A stretch of DNA of 64,000 bases from Burkholderiales bacterium RIFCSPLOWO2_12_FULL_65_40 (GCA_001770955.1 MESL01000041.1:1-64000), one strand, 5' to 3'; counted from the first letter of the stretch, positions 35,126 to 45,136 are shown. Notes: generated by a model not told the origin, from the letters alone. Numbers and translations are program-made.

Positions 35126-35871
35126 GCTGGCTCGCGGTGGGTGCCGCCGTGCGCCATCCGTCGTTTCGCCAGGGTGTGAACGACATGCTGGGCCCGGCGG
35201 TGGGCGTTGGCGCCTGGGGGCTGGTGACCGGCGTGGCCATGGTCAAGAGTGGCATGTCGGTTCCCATGGCGTTGCTCATGTCGCTGCTGGTGTACGCGGG
35301 GAGCGCGCAGCTGGCGGTGATCCCCTTGCTGGCGGCAGGTGCGCCACTCTGGGTGGTGTGGCTCACGGCGGCTTGCGTGAACCTGCGCTTCGTGATTTTC
35401 AGCAGCATGTGGCGCACGTATTTCCAGCCGCTGCCCTTGCGCCAGCGGCTCACGATTGGCTATTTCAGTGGCGACGTGATCTTCGTGGCTTTCATGAAGC
35501 GCTTCCCCGAGCCTCGGCCCGGTCCGGGGCAGGTGCCTTACTTCTGGGGGGCGGCATCGGTGAACTGGGCGGCCTGGCAAATCCCTTCGATCGCTGGCAT
35601 CCTGCTGGCCCATGCCATACCGCTGTCCTGGGGTCTGGGCTTTGCCGGTGTGCTGGCGCTGCTGGGCATCTTGCTTTCACTGCTATTTGACCGCGCCACC
35701 TGGCTGGCCACGGGCGTGGCGGCCACGGCGGCCATCGCGGCCTTTGCCCTGCCGCTCAAGCTCAACATCCTCGTGGCGATCGCTGCCGCCGTGGCAGCGG
35801 GCTTGATGATGGAGGCGGTGGAGCGGCGCCGCCGCGGGGTAGCACCGGGCCATGGAGACGGTGCGCCATGA
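35122..35871 (+). CDS. AzlC-family branched-chain amino-acid exporter subunit
   Basis: Inner-membrane protein of 249 residues, the large subunit of the AzlCD/YgaZH exporter type. A GTG start overlaps the fmt stop. Family features are [19 protein letters not shown] near the N-terminus, then [21 protein letters not shown] and [15 protein letters not shown]. About seven hydrophobic segments are seen; the C-terminus is basic (ERRRRG). It overlaps the azlD-like gene by four bases, so both subunits are made together. Substrate inferred from the family. Confidence 0.92.
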   Translation: MSWLAVGAAVRHPSFRQGVNDMLGPAVGVGAWGLVTGVAMVKSGMSVPMALLMSLLVYAGSAQLAVIPLLAAGAPLWVVWLTAACVNLRFVIFSSMWRTYFQPLPLRQRLTIGYFSGDVIFVAFMKRFPEPRPGPGQVPYFWGAASVNWAAWQIPSIAGILLAHAIPLSWGLGFAGVLALLGILLSLLFDRATWLATGVAATAAIAAFALPLKLNILVAIAAAVAAGLMMEAVERRRRGVAPGHGDGAP

Positions 35872-36203
35872 GTGCGGATGAACTCTGGCTGGTCCTGGCC
35901 ATTGCGGTGCTGGCAGCCATCACGGTGCTGGCGCGGGCGTTCTTCATGATCCCGGAGCGCGAAATCCCCATGCCGGACTGGTTGCGCCGCGGCTTGAAAT
36001 ATGCGCCGCTGGCCGCCCTGACGGCCGTGATTGCACCGGAAATCCTCATGACACAGGGAAACCTCATCGGCACGCTACAGGATGCGCGCCTGCCCGCAGT
36101 CCTGTGTGCCACGGCCTACTATTTCTGGCGGCGCGGCATTCTGGGCACCATCGTCGTGGGCATGCTGGTCTATCTGCCGCTGCACGTCGGTCTGGGCTGG
36201 TAA
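35868..36203 (+). CDS. AzlD-family small exporter subunit
   Basis: Four-helix inner-membrane protein of 111 residues that partners the AzlC-like protein. Helices lie at ~8-26, ~45-60, ~75-90 and ~92-108, with the family pattern [22 protein letters not shown] in the centre. The ATG overlaps the preceding stop (ATGA). It ends the def-fmt-azl run; pgk follows after 64 bp with its own possible promoter (TACAAT at 36219). Confidence 0.92.
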   Translation: MSADELWLVLAIAVLAAITVLARAFFMIPEREIPMPDWLRRGLKYAPLAALTAVIAPEILMTQGNLIGTLQDARLPAVLCATAYYFWRRGILGTIVVGMLVYLPLHVGLGW

Positions 36204-36267
36204 CCGCTGGCGCGTGCCTACAATGGCAGCCCTGCCGCATGTGCGACTTGCCAGACTGACCATTCCC

Positions 36268-37461
36268 ATGAACATTCTTCGCTTCTCCGATCTGTGCGCC
36301 CAGGGCCGTGCCCGTGGCCAGCGCGTTTTCATCCGTGCCGACCTGAACGTGCCGCTCGATGGCGACGGTGCCATTACCGAGGACACGCGCATCCGCGCCT
36401 CGGTGCCCTGCATCCAGATGGCTCTGGATGCGGGAGCGGCCGTCATGGTCACCAGCCATCTGGGTCGTCCGACCGAAGGGGCATTCAAGCCGGAAGATTC
36501 CCTGGCGCCTGTGGCGGCGCGCCTGTCCAGCCTGCTGGGCCGCGACGTGCCCCTCGTCGCCGACTGGGTCGACGGTGTGCAGGTGCAGCCGGGACAGGTG
36601 GTGTTGCTGGAGAACTGCCGCGTCAATGTGGGCGAGAAGAAAAACAGCGAAGCCCTGGCGCGCAAGCTCGCAGCGCTGTGCGATATTTTTGTCAACGATG
36701 CCTTCGGTACGGCCCACCGTGCCGAGGGAACGACTTACGGCATCGCCCAGTTTGCACCGATTGCCTGCGCCGGCCCGCTGCTCGCGGCCGAAATTGATGC
36801 CATCACCAAGGCACTGGCCAGCCCGAAACGCCCGCTGGCGGCCATTGTGGCGGGCTCCAAGGTGTCCACCAAACTCACCATTCTCCAAAGCCTGTCAAAG
36901 AACGTGGATCAGCTGATCGTCGGTGGTGGCATTGCCAACACCTTCATGCTGGCTGCGGGCCTGCCTATCGGCAAGAGTCTGGCGGAGCCAGGATTGCTGG
37001 ATGAGGCGCGCGCGGTGATCAACGCCATGAAGGCCCGCGGAGCCGAGGTGCCTATTCCCACGGATGTGGTCACGGCCAAGACATTTGCGGCCGATGCGCC
37101 CGCTGTCATCAAGGCGGCCCAGGACGTGGCTGAGGATGACCTGATTCTGGACATCGGGCCCGACACGGCCCGCCGCCTGGCGGACCAGCTCCTGCAGGCG
37201 GGCACCATCGTCTGGAACGGGCCGGTGGGTGTTTTTGAGTTCGCACCCTTTGAAAATGGAACGCGGACCATTGCACAGGCCATTGCCAGGTCGCCTGCAT
37301 TCAGTATTGCCGGGGGAGGGGATACCCTGGCAGCCATTGCCAAATACGGTATCGAGAAAGACATGGGATATATCTCGACCGGTGGCGGTGCGTTTCTCGA
37401 AGTGCTCGAAGGGAAAACACTGCCGGCTTTCGAGATTCTTGAAAAGCGCGCTTCGACTTGA
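36268..37461 (+). CDS. pgk: Phosphoglycerate kinase
   Basis: Glycolytic/Calvin-cycle enzyme interconverting 1,3-bisphosphoglycerate plus ADP and 3-phosphoglycerate plus ATP. It has 397 residues. The signature [16 protein letters not shown] is at ~19-34, [12 protein letters not shown] near 61, the hinge and nucleotide region at ~190-220 ([12 protein letters not shown]), and [13 protein letters not shown] near the end. The frame is open into azlD, but 36268 is the only start fitting the family. First of the glycolytic genes in this stretch. Confidence 0.97.
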   Translation: MNILRFSDLCAQGRARGQRVFIRADLNVPLDGDGAITEDTRIRASVPCIQMALDAGAAVMVTSHLGRPTEGAFKPEDSLAPVAARLSSLLGRDVPLVADWVDGVQVQPGQVVLLENCRVNVGEKKNSEALARKLAALCDIFVNDAFGTAHRAEGTTYGIAQFAPIACAGPLLAAEIDAITKALASPKRPLAAIVAGSKVSTKLTILQSLSKNVDQLIVGGGIANTFMLAAGLPIGKSLAEPGLLDEARAVINAMKARGAEVPIPTDVVTAKTFAADAPAVIKAAQDVAEDDLILDIGPDTARRLADQLLQAGTIVWNGPVGVFEFAPFENGTRTIAQAIARSPAFSIAGGGDTLAAIAKYGIEKDMGYISTGGGAFLEVLEGKTLPAFEILEKRAST

Positions 37462-37630
37462 TGGGGCGGGGAAACTTCGGACTGTGACAAAAACAACAAA
37501 GCGTCTGCATCCGGGCGCAGTTAGCGCATCTTTTTCTTGTTTTTGTTGAGCATAACGCCCAAAATTAATTTCAATCGTGCGGGATATCGCTTTTCTGTGG
37601 GCCCGTCGTTCAAGTCCGTAGGAGGGAATC

Positions 37631-38317
37631 ATGGTGTTTTCAAAGGCAATCAGCCTGGCCGTGCTGGCTGGCGCTGTGGCAACTATGGTGGGATGCGCAT
37701 CGAGGGCGCCCATTCCCCTCGCCGAGAATTTTGAATTGACGGTGCAGCCCAAGGTGCGCTCCGCAGGTCACTGGGAACTGGTTTCAAACGACGTGGTCGC
37801 TCAAACGCTGGCCACTCTCGACAAAGTCGGTGTGGCGCCCGGAACGCAGCTGCATGTGGCTTTGCCCGGCAATCCCAGTTCCTTCGACCTGGCGTTCCGC
37901 GACTTTCTGATTACCAAGCTGGTACAGAGCGGAGCTCCGGTGCAGCAGATGCCGGGCCAGACGCTTGACGTGACGTACCACACCCAGCTGGTGCGCCACA
38001 ACAGCGAGCGCCCCCATTTCATCCCCGGCCAGTTCACCATGATTGCCGCCGGACTCATGGCCGCCTATGGGCTGCGCCATGAGCACCTGGATGCACAGCT
38101 GCTGGCCACCCTGGGCCTTACTGCAGCGGCGGATTATGGTGCCAGCATCAATTCGGGTGGACCGACCAATACCGAGATGATTCTGACCACCACCGTGACG
38201 CGCGGTGGCCAGTACATCGTCCGCAAGACGGATGTGTACTACCTTGAAAACGCTGACACCCCGTTGTTCATGCGTCCTTCGTACAAGAACGTCAACATGA
38301 AGGTGGTTTCGCAATGA
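37631..38317 (+). CDS. Lipoprotein of unknown function, partner of the FlgO-like gene
   Basis: I do not recognise this family with confidence. It has 228 residues with a signal peptide and lipobox MVGC (Cys ~22). The mature part begins with mixed alpha/beta sequence (DLAFRDFLITKLVQSGAPVQ), then a small hydrophobic stretch (FTMIAAGLMAAYGL), then beta-rich sequence ending NVNMKVVSQ. A TAGGAGG ribosome-binding site lies just upstream. It overlaps the FlgO-like gene by four bases, so the two products very likely act together in the outer membrane. The 169-bp upstream gap is AT-richer and contains an imperfect inverted repeat (CAAAAACAA, 37488; TTGTTTTTG, 37538). Confidence 0.8.
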   Translation: MVFSKAISLAVLAGAVATMVGCASRAPIPLAENFELTVQPKVRSAGHWELVSNDVVAQTLATLDKVGVAPGTQLHVALPGNPSSFDLAFRDFLITKLVQSGAPVQQMPGQTLDVTYHTQLVRHNSERPHFIPGQFTMIAAGLMAAYGLRHEHLDAQLLATLGLTAAADYGASINSGGPTNTEMILTTTVTRGGQYIVRKTDVYYLENADTPLFMRPSYKNVNMKVVSQ

Positions 38318-38868
38318 AATCGTACGCACTCTTGACCGCACTGGCCGGCGCGCTGCTGGCGGGCTGTGCCTCGAACAATGTTCCTGTACGCGCTGAACCC
38401 AGCTACCAGGAAGCGGCCAGCAGCCAGTTTCTGCAAGCCAACCGCGATGCCGTGACCAAGCTTGTCGCCGGTTTCAACATGGACTCCCTGGGCGGTGGTC
38501 CGGTGTTGGTGGCCACGGTGGTCAACGTCAATGACCTGAGCCGTTCTGCGCCGTTGGGCCGTACGCTTTCGGAGCAATATGCCTCGGTCATGGCGGGCAG
38601 CGGATTCAATGTGAAGGAAATCAAACTCCGTGGCGATGTGTTCGTCAAGGAAGGTGCGGGCGAATTGTTGCTCTCGCGTGAGATCAAGGATATCGCGCGC
38701 AGCCACAATGCTTCGCTGGTGCTGGTGGGCACCTATTCCGCGGCAGCCAACTTCACCTATGTCAGCCTCAAGCTGGTCCGGACCGAAGACGGTCGTATCG
38801 TGCGGGGCCACGACTATGCCTTGCCCAACGACCGTGATGTGCAGCGTCTGCTGCAGGTGCCCCGTTGA
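38314..38868 (+). CDS. FlgO-like outer-membrane lipoprotein
   Basis: Lipoprotein of 184 residues with lipobox LLAGC (Cys ~18). The mature region matches the FlgO-type fold by pattern: PVLVATVVNVNDLSRSAPLG, LSEQYASVMAGSGF, a VKEIKLRGDVFVKEGAGELLLSR segment, then ASLVLVGTYSAAANFTYVSL. In Vibrio, FlgO is a flagellum-associated outer-membrane protein, but no flagellar gene is near, so the domain name should not be taken as function. Coupled to the preceding lipoprotein gene; a strong terminator follows. Confidence 0.82.
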   Translation: MKSYALLTALAGALLAGCASNNVPVRAEPSYQEAASSQFLQANRDAVTKLVAGFNMDSLGGGPVLVATVVNVNDLSRSAPLGRTLSEQYASVMAGSGFNVKEIKLRGDVFVKEGAGELLLSREIKDIARSHNASLVLVGTYSAAANFTYVSLKLVRTEDGRIVRGHDYALPNDRDVQRLLQVPR

Positions 38869-38904
38869 GTTTCACACCGAGCATTGGCTTGGAAATCAAA
38901 TAAG

Positions 38905-38930
38905 AAGGCCGTCTGATGACGGCCTTTTTT
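38905..38930 (+). terminator. Rho-independent terminator after the lipoprotein pair
   Basis: Stem AAGGCCGTC / GACGGCCTT with TGAT loop followed by TTTTTT, 36 bp after the FlgO-like gene. Confidence 0.92.
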
Positions 38931-39000
38931 ATGGTCTGTCCGATGGGAGCAGCACGAATACGTGCAGCGCGCTGAAAAATGCTTTTCCAGAGGCTGGGTG

Positions 39001-39042
39001 TTTCACACGTCGTTGCGGGCATGTAACCCAATCCGTGTGAAA
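39001..39042. promoter_or_regulatory. Perfect 9-bp inverted repeat upstream of pyk
   Basis: TTTCACACG (39001-39009) and CGTGTGAAA (39034-39042), 24 bp apart, 36 bp before the pyk ATG. A third TTTCACAC lies at 38870-38877. Candidate operator for a sugar-responsive regulator; no regulator identified. Confidence 0.5.
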
Positions 39043-39078
39043 ATTGAAATCTAATTACATATACGAAAGAAGCTGTTC

Positions 39079-40515
39079 ATGTTGTTGCGTCGCGCCACCA
39101 AGATTGTTGCCACTCTGGGCCCCGCCTCCAGTGAGGCGCTGCTTCTGGAGCAAATGATCAAGGCAGGCGTGAATGTGGTGCGCCTCAACTTCAGCCACGG
39201 AACCGCGCAGGACCATATCGACCGCGCAAGGATGGTGCGTGAGGCAGCGCAGCGGGCGGGCAGGGAAGTGGCCATCATGGCGGACTTGCAGGGTCCCAAG
39301 ATTCGTGTCGGCAAATTTGTGCAGGGGCGAGTGATGCTGGAGGCCGGGGCGCCCTTCGTGCTGGACGCATCCCGGACCGAACCGGGGGACCAGGATGGGG
39401 TGGGTCTGGATTACAAGGAACTTCCCCGGGACACCCGTGCCGGCGACGTACTCCTTTTGAATGACGGTCTTATTGTTCTTACCGTGGACGCGGTGCGTGG
39501 CGAAGCAGTGCACACCACGGTCAAAATTGGTGGCGAGCTCTCGAACAACAAGGGCATCAACAAGCAGGGCGGTGGTCTGACAGCGCCGGCATTGACGGCA
39601 AAGGACATGGAGGACATCCGCACGGCCATGAGTCTGCAGGCCGACTATGTGGCGGTGAGCTTTCCAAAAAACGCCACGGACATGGAAATGGCACGCCAGC
39701 TGTGCAATGTGGCGGCTGCGCCTTACAAGCACCGGCCAGGGCTGATTGCAAAAATCGAGCGGGCAGAGGCCATTCCACGGCTGGAGGAAATTCTGCGGGC
39801 CAGCGACGGCATCATGGTGGCGCGTGGTGACCTGGCCGTGGAGGTGGGTAATGCGGTGGTGCCCGCGCTCCAGAAGAAAATGATCCGGATGGCGCGTGAC
39901 ATGGACAAGGTGGTCATCACGGCAACGCAGATGATGGAGAGCATGATCAACAACCCCGTGCCGACACGCGCCGAGGTCAGCGATGTCGCCAACGCGGTAC
40001 TTGATGGCACGGATGCCGTCATGCTCAGTGCGGAGACTGCTGCGGGTAAATATCCGCTCGAAACCGTGCTGGAGATGGCGAAAATCTGCGCTGCGGCGGA
40101 AGCGGCCGAAGATGTGCAGCTCGATGCAGATTTTTCGGGGCGTACCTTTGGGAGCATCGACCAATCGATTGCCATGGGGGCGTTGTTCACGGCGCACCAC
40201 CTCGGTGCCAAGGCCATCGTTGCCATGACCGATAGCGGCTCCACCGCCCTGTGGATGAGCCGCCACCGCATCCATATCCCGATCTACGCGCTGACCCCCA
40301 AGATCGCGACGCAGCGACGCATGGCTCTCTTTCGCAACGTGCGGCCGCTGCTCATGGATACCAGCGCAGACCGTGATACGGCCTTGGAGCAGGCAGAGCG
40401 GCACCTTAAAATGCGCAACATTGTCAGCAGCGGAGACGTCTACGCCATCACCTGCGGCGAGCCCATGGGGGCACCCGGGGGAACCAATATGCTGAAAATT
40501 TGCCGCGTCGTCTGA
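39079..40515 (+). CDS. pyk: Pyruvate kinase
   Basis: Converts phosphoenolpyruvate and ADP to pyruvate and ATP. It has 478 residues. The N-terminus RRATKIVATLGPASS and VNVVRLNFSHGT are standard. IMADLQGPKIRVG follows, then the active-site signature GLIAKIERAEAIPRLEEIL with MVARGDLAVEVG and TATQMMESMI. The C-terminal domain is regulatory. It lies in a pgk...pyk...fba series, each gene with its own leader; inverted repeats before it suggest separate control. Confidence 0.97.
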   Translation: MLLRRATKIVATLGPASSEALLLEQMIKAGVNVVRLNFSHGTAQDHIDRARMVREAAQRAGREVAIMADLQGPKIRVGKFVQGRVMLEAGAPFVLDASRTEPGDQDGVGLDYKELPRDTRAGDVLLLNDGLIVLTVDAVRGEAVHTTVKIGGELSNNKGINKQGGGLTAPALTAKDMEDIRTAMSLQADYVAVSFPKNATDMEMARQLCNVAAAPYKHRPGLIAKIERAEAIPRLEEILRASDGIMVARGDLAVEVGNAVVPALQKKMIRMARDMDKVVITATQMMESMINNPVPTRAEVSDVANAVLDGTDAVMLSAETAAGKYPLETVLEMAKICAAAEAAEDVQLDADFSGRTFGSIDQSIAMGALFTAHHLGAKAIVAMTDSGSTALWMSRHRIHIPIYALTPKIATQRRMALFRNVRPLLMDTSADRDTALEQAERHLKMRNIVSSGDVYAITCGEPMGAPGGTNMLKICRVV

Positions 40516-40602
40516 ACGTGTGCGCTGGAATGCGCGGGCAGGTGTTGCCTGCCTTGAGGGTAGAGAAGGAAGTGATAGGGAGGGTCGGAGGCCGCTAAAA
40601 TC

Positions 40603-40634
40603 AGCGGTTACCAAGCGGTTACCAAGCGGTTGCC
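40603..40634 (+). repeat. 11-bp tandem direct repeat upstream of fba
   Basis: Unit AGCGGTTACCA occurs twice perfectly (40603, 40614) and a third time as AGCGGTTGCC (40625). The spacing is one helical turn, 50 bp before the fba start. The rest of the 170-bp gap has one weak hairpin (GGCAGG-TGTTG-CCTGCC, ~40540). Confidence 0.7.
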
Positions 40635-40685
40635 GCCGCCCTGTACCGTTTTCTGTGCCTCCCTAACCCTGATCGGATCACTACC

Positions 40686-41750
40686 ATGCCTCTCGTATCG
40701 ATGCGCGAACTGCTTGACCATGCCGCCAGCAATGGCTATGGCATTCCTGCCTTCAACGTCAACAACCTGGAGCAGGTGCAGGCTGTGATGGCGGCCGCCG
40801 ACGAGGTGGGGGCGCCCGTGATTCTTCAGGCCAGCGCAGGAGCACGCAAGTACGCTGGCGAGAGCTTCATCAAGCACCTGATTCAGGCCGCCTGCGAAGC
40901 CTATCCGCACATTCCGCTGGTCATGCACCAGGACCATGGCACCTCGCCCAAGATCTGCCAGGGCGCGATTGACCTCGGCTTTGGTTCGGTCATGATGGAC
41001 GGCTCGCTGATGGAAGATGGCAAGACCCCCGCTTCTTTCGAATACAACGTCGACGTCACTCGCAAGGTCGTCGAGATGGCGCACAAGGTCGGCGTGACCG
41101 TGGAAGGTGAACTTGGCTGCCTGGGTTCACTGGAAACCGGCGAGGCGGGCGAGGAAGACGGTATCGGCGCCGTCGGCAAGCTTGACCACAGCCAGATGCT
41201 GACCGATCCCGAAGAAGCGGCGCAGTTTGTCAAGGCCACCCAGCTGGATGCGCTGGCGATTGCCATCGGCACCAGCCATGGCGCCTACAAGTTCACCCGC
41301 CCACCCACTGGCGACGTGCTGGCCATCTCGCGCGTCAAGGAAATCAACGCTCGCATCCCCAACACCCACCTGGTGATGCATGGATCGTCGTCGGTGCCCC
41401 AGGATCTGCTGGCCATCATCAACCAGTACGGCGGCAAGATGAAGGAAACCTACGGCGTGCCTGTCTCGGAGATCCAGGAAGCCATCAAGTACGGCGTGCG
41501 CAAGATCAACATCGATACCGATATCCGCCTCGCCATGACCGGTGCTGTGCGCAAATTTCTGGCCGAAAACCCCGACAAGTTCGATGCCCGTGAATGGCTC
41601 AAGCCCGCGCGCGAAGCCGCCAAGGCCATCTGCAAGCAGCGCTACCTTGAATTTGGCTGCGAAGGCCAGGGCTCCAAGATCAAGGGTGCGAACCTGCTGA
41701 TGATGGCGCAAAAATACGCTGCGGGTGAACTGGCCCAAGTGGTGAACTGA
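40686..41750 (+). CDS. fba: Fructose-bisphosphate aldolase, class II
   Basis: Zinc-dependent aldolase splitting fructose-1,6-bisphosphate. It has 354 residues, the length of the Calvin-cycle (CbbA-like) class IIB subtype used for glycolysis in many betaproteobacteria. Motifs: [17 protein letters not shown] at the start, the zinc ligand region [39 protein letters not shown] and [12 protein letters not shown] terminator follows. Family and subtype secure. Confidence 0.97.
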   Translation: MPLVSMRELLDHAASNGYGIPAFNVNNLEQVQAVMAAADEVGAPVILQASAGARKYAGESFIKHLIQAACEAYPHIPLVMHQDHGTSPKICQGAIDLGFGSVMMDGSLMEDGKTPASFEYNVDVTRKVVEMAHKVGVTVEGELGCLGSLETGEAGEEDGIGAVGKLDHSQMLTDPEEAAQFVKATQLDALAIAIGTSHGAYKFTRPPTGDVLAISRVKEINARIPNTHLVMHGSSSVPQDLLAIINQYGGKMKETYGVPVSEIQEAIKYGVRKINIDTDIRLAMTGAVRKFLAENPDKFDAREWLKPAREAAKAICKQRYLEFGCEGQGSKIKGANLLMMAQKYAAGELAQVVN

Positions 41751-41769
41751 CGCCAACGCATCCATACAG

Positions 41770-41799
41770 AAAAACGGCAGCATTGGGGCTGCCGTTTTT
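41770..41799 (+). terminator. Rho-independent terminator after fba
   Basis: AAAACGGCAGC / GCTGCCGTTTT stem with a short loop, then TTTTTG; 20 bp after the fba stop. The remainder of the gap to pntA (41800-41983) shows only a GAGGAGA ribosome-binding site. Confidence 0.92.
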
Positions 41800-41983
41800 G
41801 TTTGGGGGCCCTTCTCTACCCGTGCATGTCCGATAGAAGATAGGACCGTGAAATTTCTTCATGTAAGCTCGCGGTCAGTTTGTCCGTGCGATTGCGGTGT
41901 GGAGCATGCCTGCCCCGATTCACGACACATGCAAGACCCAGCGACGCTTGCGCAACGATCACGAAACCTGGAGGAGACCATTC

Positions 41984-43591
41984 ATGCAAACCAATCCCAC
42001 CCCACCGGCGCAGCGCATCGGCGTGCCCCGGGAAACCTTCCATGGCGAAAAGCGCGTTGCCACCGTGCCCGACGTGGTGGAAAAGCTCGTCAAGCTTGGC
42101 TTCTCGGTCGCTGTCGAATCCGGTGCGGGCGATGCCGCCCATTGCAGCGATGAAGCCTACCGTGCCGCTGGTGCCGAGGTGCTGCCGGATGCCGCCGCAC
42201 TGTGGGCTGCTTCGGACATTGTGCTCAAGGTGCGCCCGCCCAGCAGCGACGAAGTGGCGCTGATGCGTGATGGCGGTACGTTGATCGGTTTTGTCTGGCC
42301 CGCCCAGAACCCGGAACTGATGCAGCAGCTCGCTGCCAGGAACGCCACGGTACTGGCCATTGACTGCCTGCCGCGCACCCTGAGCCGTGCGCAGAAGATG
42401 GACGCGCTGACATCCACCGCAGGGGTGAGCGGTTACCGCGCCGTCATCGAAGCGGCCAATGCCTTCGGCCGCTATTTCAACGGCCAGATCACGGCGGCGG
42501 GCAAGGTGCCCCCGGCCAAAGTATTCATCGCAGGTGCGGGCGTGGCGGGCCTGGCGGCCATCGGAACGGCAGCCAACCTGGGCGCCATCGTGCGGGCCAA
42601 CGATACGCGCGCCGAGGTGGCTGACCAGGTCAAGTCGCTGGGCGGTGAGTTCGTCAAGGTGGACTATGAAGAAGAGGGCTCGGGCGGTGGCGGCTACGCC
42701 AAGGTGATGAGCGAGGGCTTCCAGGCCGCACAACGCCAGATGTACGCCACCCAGGCCAAGGACGCGGACATCATCATCACGACGGCCCTGATCCCCGGAA
42801 AGCCCGCGCCCAAGCTCATCACCGCCGAGATGGTGCAGTCGATGAAGCCGGGCAGCGTGATCGTGGACATGGCTGCCGAGCAGGGCGGCAATTGCGAACT
42901 GACCGTGCCCGGCGAGGCCGTGGTGCGCCACGGCGTGACCATCATCGGCTACACCGATCTGGCTTCGCGCCTGGCCAAACAGTCGTCCACGCTGTATGCC
43001 ACCAACCTCATGCGCCTGATCGAGGAACTGTGCAAGGCCAAGGACGGCGTGGCCGTGGTCAACATGGAAGACGACGCCATCCGGGGCCTAACGGTCATCA
43101 AGGAGGGTGCCATCACCTGGCCCGCACCGCCGCTTAAGGCAGCGCCGGCGCCCGCGCCCAAGCCTGCCGCAGCCCCTGTGGCCGAAAAGAAAAGCGGGCA
43201 TGGCCACGGCAGCAGCGCCCCGTTGCCCGCCAAGACCCTGGCCATTCTCTTTGCCGTGGCTGCGCTGGCGTTCTGGTTCATCGGAGCCTATGCGCCTGCG
43301 GCCTTCCTGGGGCACTTCACGGTGTTCGTGCTGGCCTGCTTCATCGGCTACATGGTGGTATGGAACGTCACACCCGCGCTGCATACGCCGCTGATGAGCG
43401 TGACCAACGCCATTTCCAGCATCATCGCCATCGGCGCGCTGGTGCAGATCGCGCCGCCCGAAGCGGGTGTCAACGGGCGCCCCGACGGGCTGATCCTCTG
43501 GCTGGCCTTTGCCGCCATTGTGCTCACCGCTGTCAACATGTTCGGCGGATTCGCCGTGACGCGCCGCATGCTCGCCATGTTCCGCCGATAA
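41984..43591 (+). CDS. pntA: NAD(P) transhydrogenase alpha subunit (full-length PntA)
   Basis: Inner-membrane enzyme subunit that with PntB couples proton entry to hydride transfer from NADH to NADP+. It has 535 residues. The NAD-binding domain I is at ~1-390 (GVPRETFHGEKRVATVPDVV; the AGAGVAGLAAIGTAANLGAIV Rossmann loop near 180). An Ala/Pro/Lys linker with a His-rich patch (KKSGHGHGSS) precedes four membrane helices (~410-535). It is the undivided E. coli-like form rather than the split PntAA/PntAB. Start 41984 follows GAGGAGA. 38 bp before pntB. Confidence 0.96.
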   Translation: MQTNPTPPAQRIGVPRETFHGEKRVATVPDVVEKLVKLGFSVAVESGAGDAAHCSDEAYRAAGAEVLPDAAALWAASDIVLKVRPPSSDEVALMRDGGTLIGFVWPAQNPELMQQLAARNATVLAIDCLPRTLSRAQKMDALTSTAGVSGYRAVIEAANAFGRYFNGQITAAGKVPPAKVFIAGAGVAGLAAIGTAANLGAIVRANDTRAEVADQVKSLGGEFVKVDYEEEGSGGGGYAKVMSEGFQAAQRQMYATQAKDADIIITTALIPGKPAPKLITAEMVQSMKPGSVIVDMAAEQGGNCELTVPGEAVVRHGVTIIGYTDLASRLAKQSSTLYATNLMRLIEELCKAKDGVAVVNMEDDAIRGLTVIKEGAITWPAPPLKAAPAPAPKPAAAPVAEKKSGHGHGSSAPLPAKTLAILFAVAALAFWFIGAYAPAAFLGHFTVFVLACFIGYMVVWNVTPALHTPLMSVTNAISSIIAIGALVQIAPPEAGVNGRPDGLILWLAFAAIVLTAVNMFGGFAVTRRMLAMFRR

Positions 43592-43629
43592 GAACGAGAC
43601 ACAACTAGAACACGCAAGGAAAGATGCTC

Positions 43630-45045
43630 ATGTCCCAAAGTCTCGCCACGGTGGCCTATCTTGGCGCCGCCATTCTCTTTATTCTGAGCCTGGGTGGCTT
43701 GTCCAACCCGGAAACCTCGCGCCGCGGCAACCTGTTCGGCATGGTCGGCATGGCGCTGGCCGTGCTGGCCACGGTGTTCGGACCGCGCGTCAGCCCCATG
43801 GGCGTCGCCTGGATCGTCGGTGCGCTGGTGGTGGGCGGTGGCATTGGCCTGTACGCCGCCAAGGTCGTGAAGATGACCCAGATGCCCGAACTGGTCGCGC
43901 TCATGCACAGCCTGGTGGGTCTGGCGGCCTGCCTGGTCGGCTTTGCCAGTTATGTGGATACCTCGATCCAGCTGCAGGGCGCGGAGAAGGTCATCCACGA
44001 GGTGGAAATCTACGTCGGCATCCTGATCGGCGCTGTGACCTTCTCGGGCTCGCTGATTGCGTTCGGCAAGCTCAACGGCAAGATTGGCGGCAAGCCGCTG
44101 CTGCTGCCCGCGCGCCACTGGATGAATCTGGTCGGCCTGCTGGTGGTGATCTGGTTCGGTCGCGAGTTCGTTCACGCATCCACGGTGGCCGAAGGCATGC
44201 TGCCGCTGATCGTGATGACCGTGATCGCGCTGCTGTTTGGCGTGCACATGGTGATGGCCATTGGTGGTGCAGACATGCCGGTGGTGGTGTCCATGCTCAA
44301 CAGCTACTCGGGCTGGGCCGCTGCGGCCACGGGCTTCATGCTGGGCAACGACCTGCTGATCGTGACCGGCGCGCTGGTCGGCTCCTCGGGTGCCATCCTG
44401 TCGTACATCATGTGCAACGCAATGAACCGCAACTTCATCAGCGTGATCGCGGGCGGCTTTGGTTCCGGTGGCGGTTCGACGCCCGCCAAATCGGGCGAAG
44501 CGGCCGAGCCGCAGGGTGAGGTGGTGCCGGTGAGCGCTGCCGAGACGGCCGAACTGCTGCGCGATGCCAAGAGCGTCATCATCGTGCCGGGTTACGGCAT
44601 GGCCGTGGCGCAGGCACAGCACACGGTGTACGAGATCACCAAGACCCTGCGCGAAAAGGGCGTGAATGTGCGTTTCGGCATCCACCCGGTCGCGGGCCGC
44701 ATGCCGGGCCACATGAACGTGCTGCTGGCCGAGGCCAAGGTGCCCTACGACATCGTGATGGAGATGGACGAGATCAACGAGGACTTCCCGGACACCGATG
44801 TGGTCATGGTCATTGGTGCCAACGACATCGTGAATCCCAGCGCCCTCGAAGACCCGGGCAGCCCCATTGCCGGCATGCCGGTGCTCGAAGTGTGGAAGGC
44901 CAAGACCTCGATCGTGATGAAGCGCTCGATGGCCTCGGGCTATGCCGGGGTGGACAACCCGCTCTTCTACAAGGAGAACAACCGCATGCTGTTTGGCGAC
45001 GCCAAGAAAATGCTTGACGAGGTGCTGGGAGCACTCAAGGGCTGA
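43630..45045 (+). CDS. pntB: NAD(P) transhydrogenase beta subunit
   Basis: Inner-membrane partner of PntA. It has 471 residues from this start, with about eight or nine membrane helices in the first 270 residues (ending [16 protein letters not shown]) and the NADP-binding domain III in the last 180 ([47 protein letters not shown]). The ATG at 43630 has better spacing (9 bp) to AGGA than the ATG at 43624, which would add two residues. Operon with pntA. Confidence 0.95.
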   Translation: MSQSLATVAYLGAAILFILSLGGLSNPETSRRGNLFGMVGMALAVLATVFGPRVSPMGVAWIVGALVVGGGIGLYAAKVVKMTQMPELVALMHSLVGLAACLVGFASYVDTSIQLQGAEKVIHEVEIYVGILIGAVTFSGSLIAFGKLNGKIGGKPLLLPARHWMNLVGLLVVIWFGREFVHASTVAEGMLPLIVMTVIALLFGVHMVMAIGGADMPVVVSMLNSYSGWAAAATGFMLGNDLLIVTGALVGSSGAILSYIMCNAMNRNFISVIAGGFGSGGGSTPAKSGEAAEPQGEVVPVSAAETAELLRDAKSVIIVPGYGMAVAQAQHTVYEITKTLREKGVNVRFGIHPVAGRMPGHMNVLLAEAKVPYDIVMEMDEINEDFPDTDVVMVIGANDIVNPSALEDPGSPIAGMPVLEVWKAKTSIVMKRSMASGYAGVDNPLFYKENNRMLFGDAKKMLDEVLGALKG

Positions 45046-45069
45046 CAAGGCATAATTCCCAAGGGAAAA

Positions 45070-45101
45070 GCACGACCGTGCGAAATTGTTCTTGCACGGT
45101 C
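45070..45101. promoter_or_regulatory. Overlapping inverted repeats upstream of fadD
   Basis: GACCGTGC (45074-45081) and GCACGGTC (45094-45101) are a perfect inverted repeat with a 12-bp loop. GCACG-AC-CGTGC (45070-45081) is a second, overlapping palindrome. Together three related half-sites lie ~40 bp before the start; candidate fatty-acid-responsive operator. Confidence 0.5.
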
Positions 45102-45136
45102 CATCACACGTGAAAAATAGATCAGGAGACTCGGAG

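Noticed and set aside
35677-35695. Repeat-like CTTGCTTTCACTGCTATTT inside the azlC-like gene
   Set aside because: Only a short part resembles the dispersed repeat; no mirror arm follows, so it is probably chance.
40537-40560. GGCAGG-TGTTG-CCTGCC after pyk as a terminator
   Set aside because: Six-base stem with no T tract; too weak to call.
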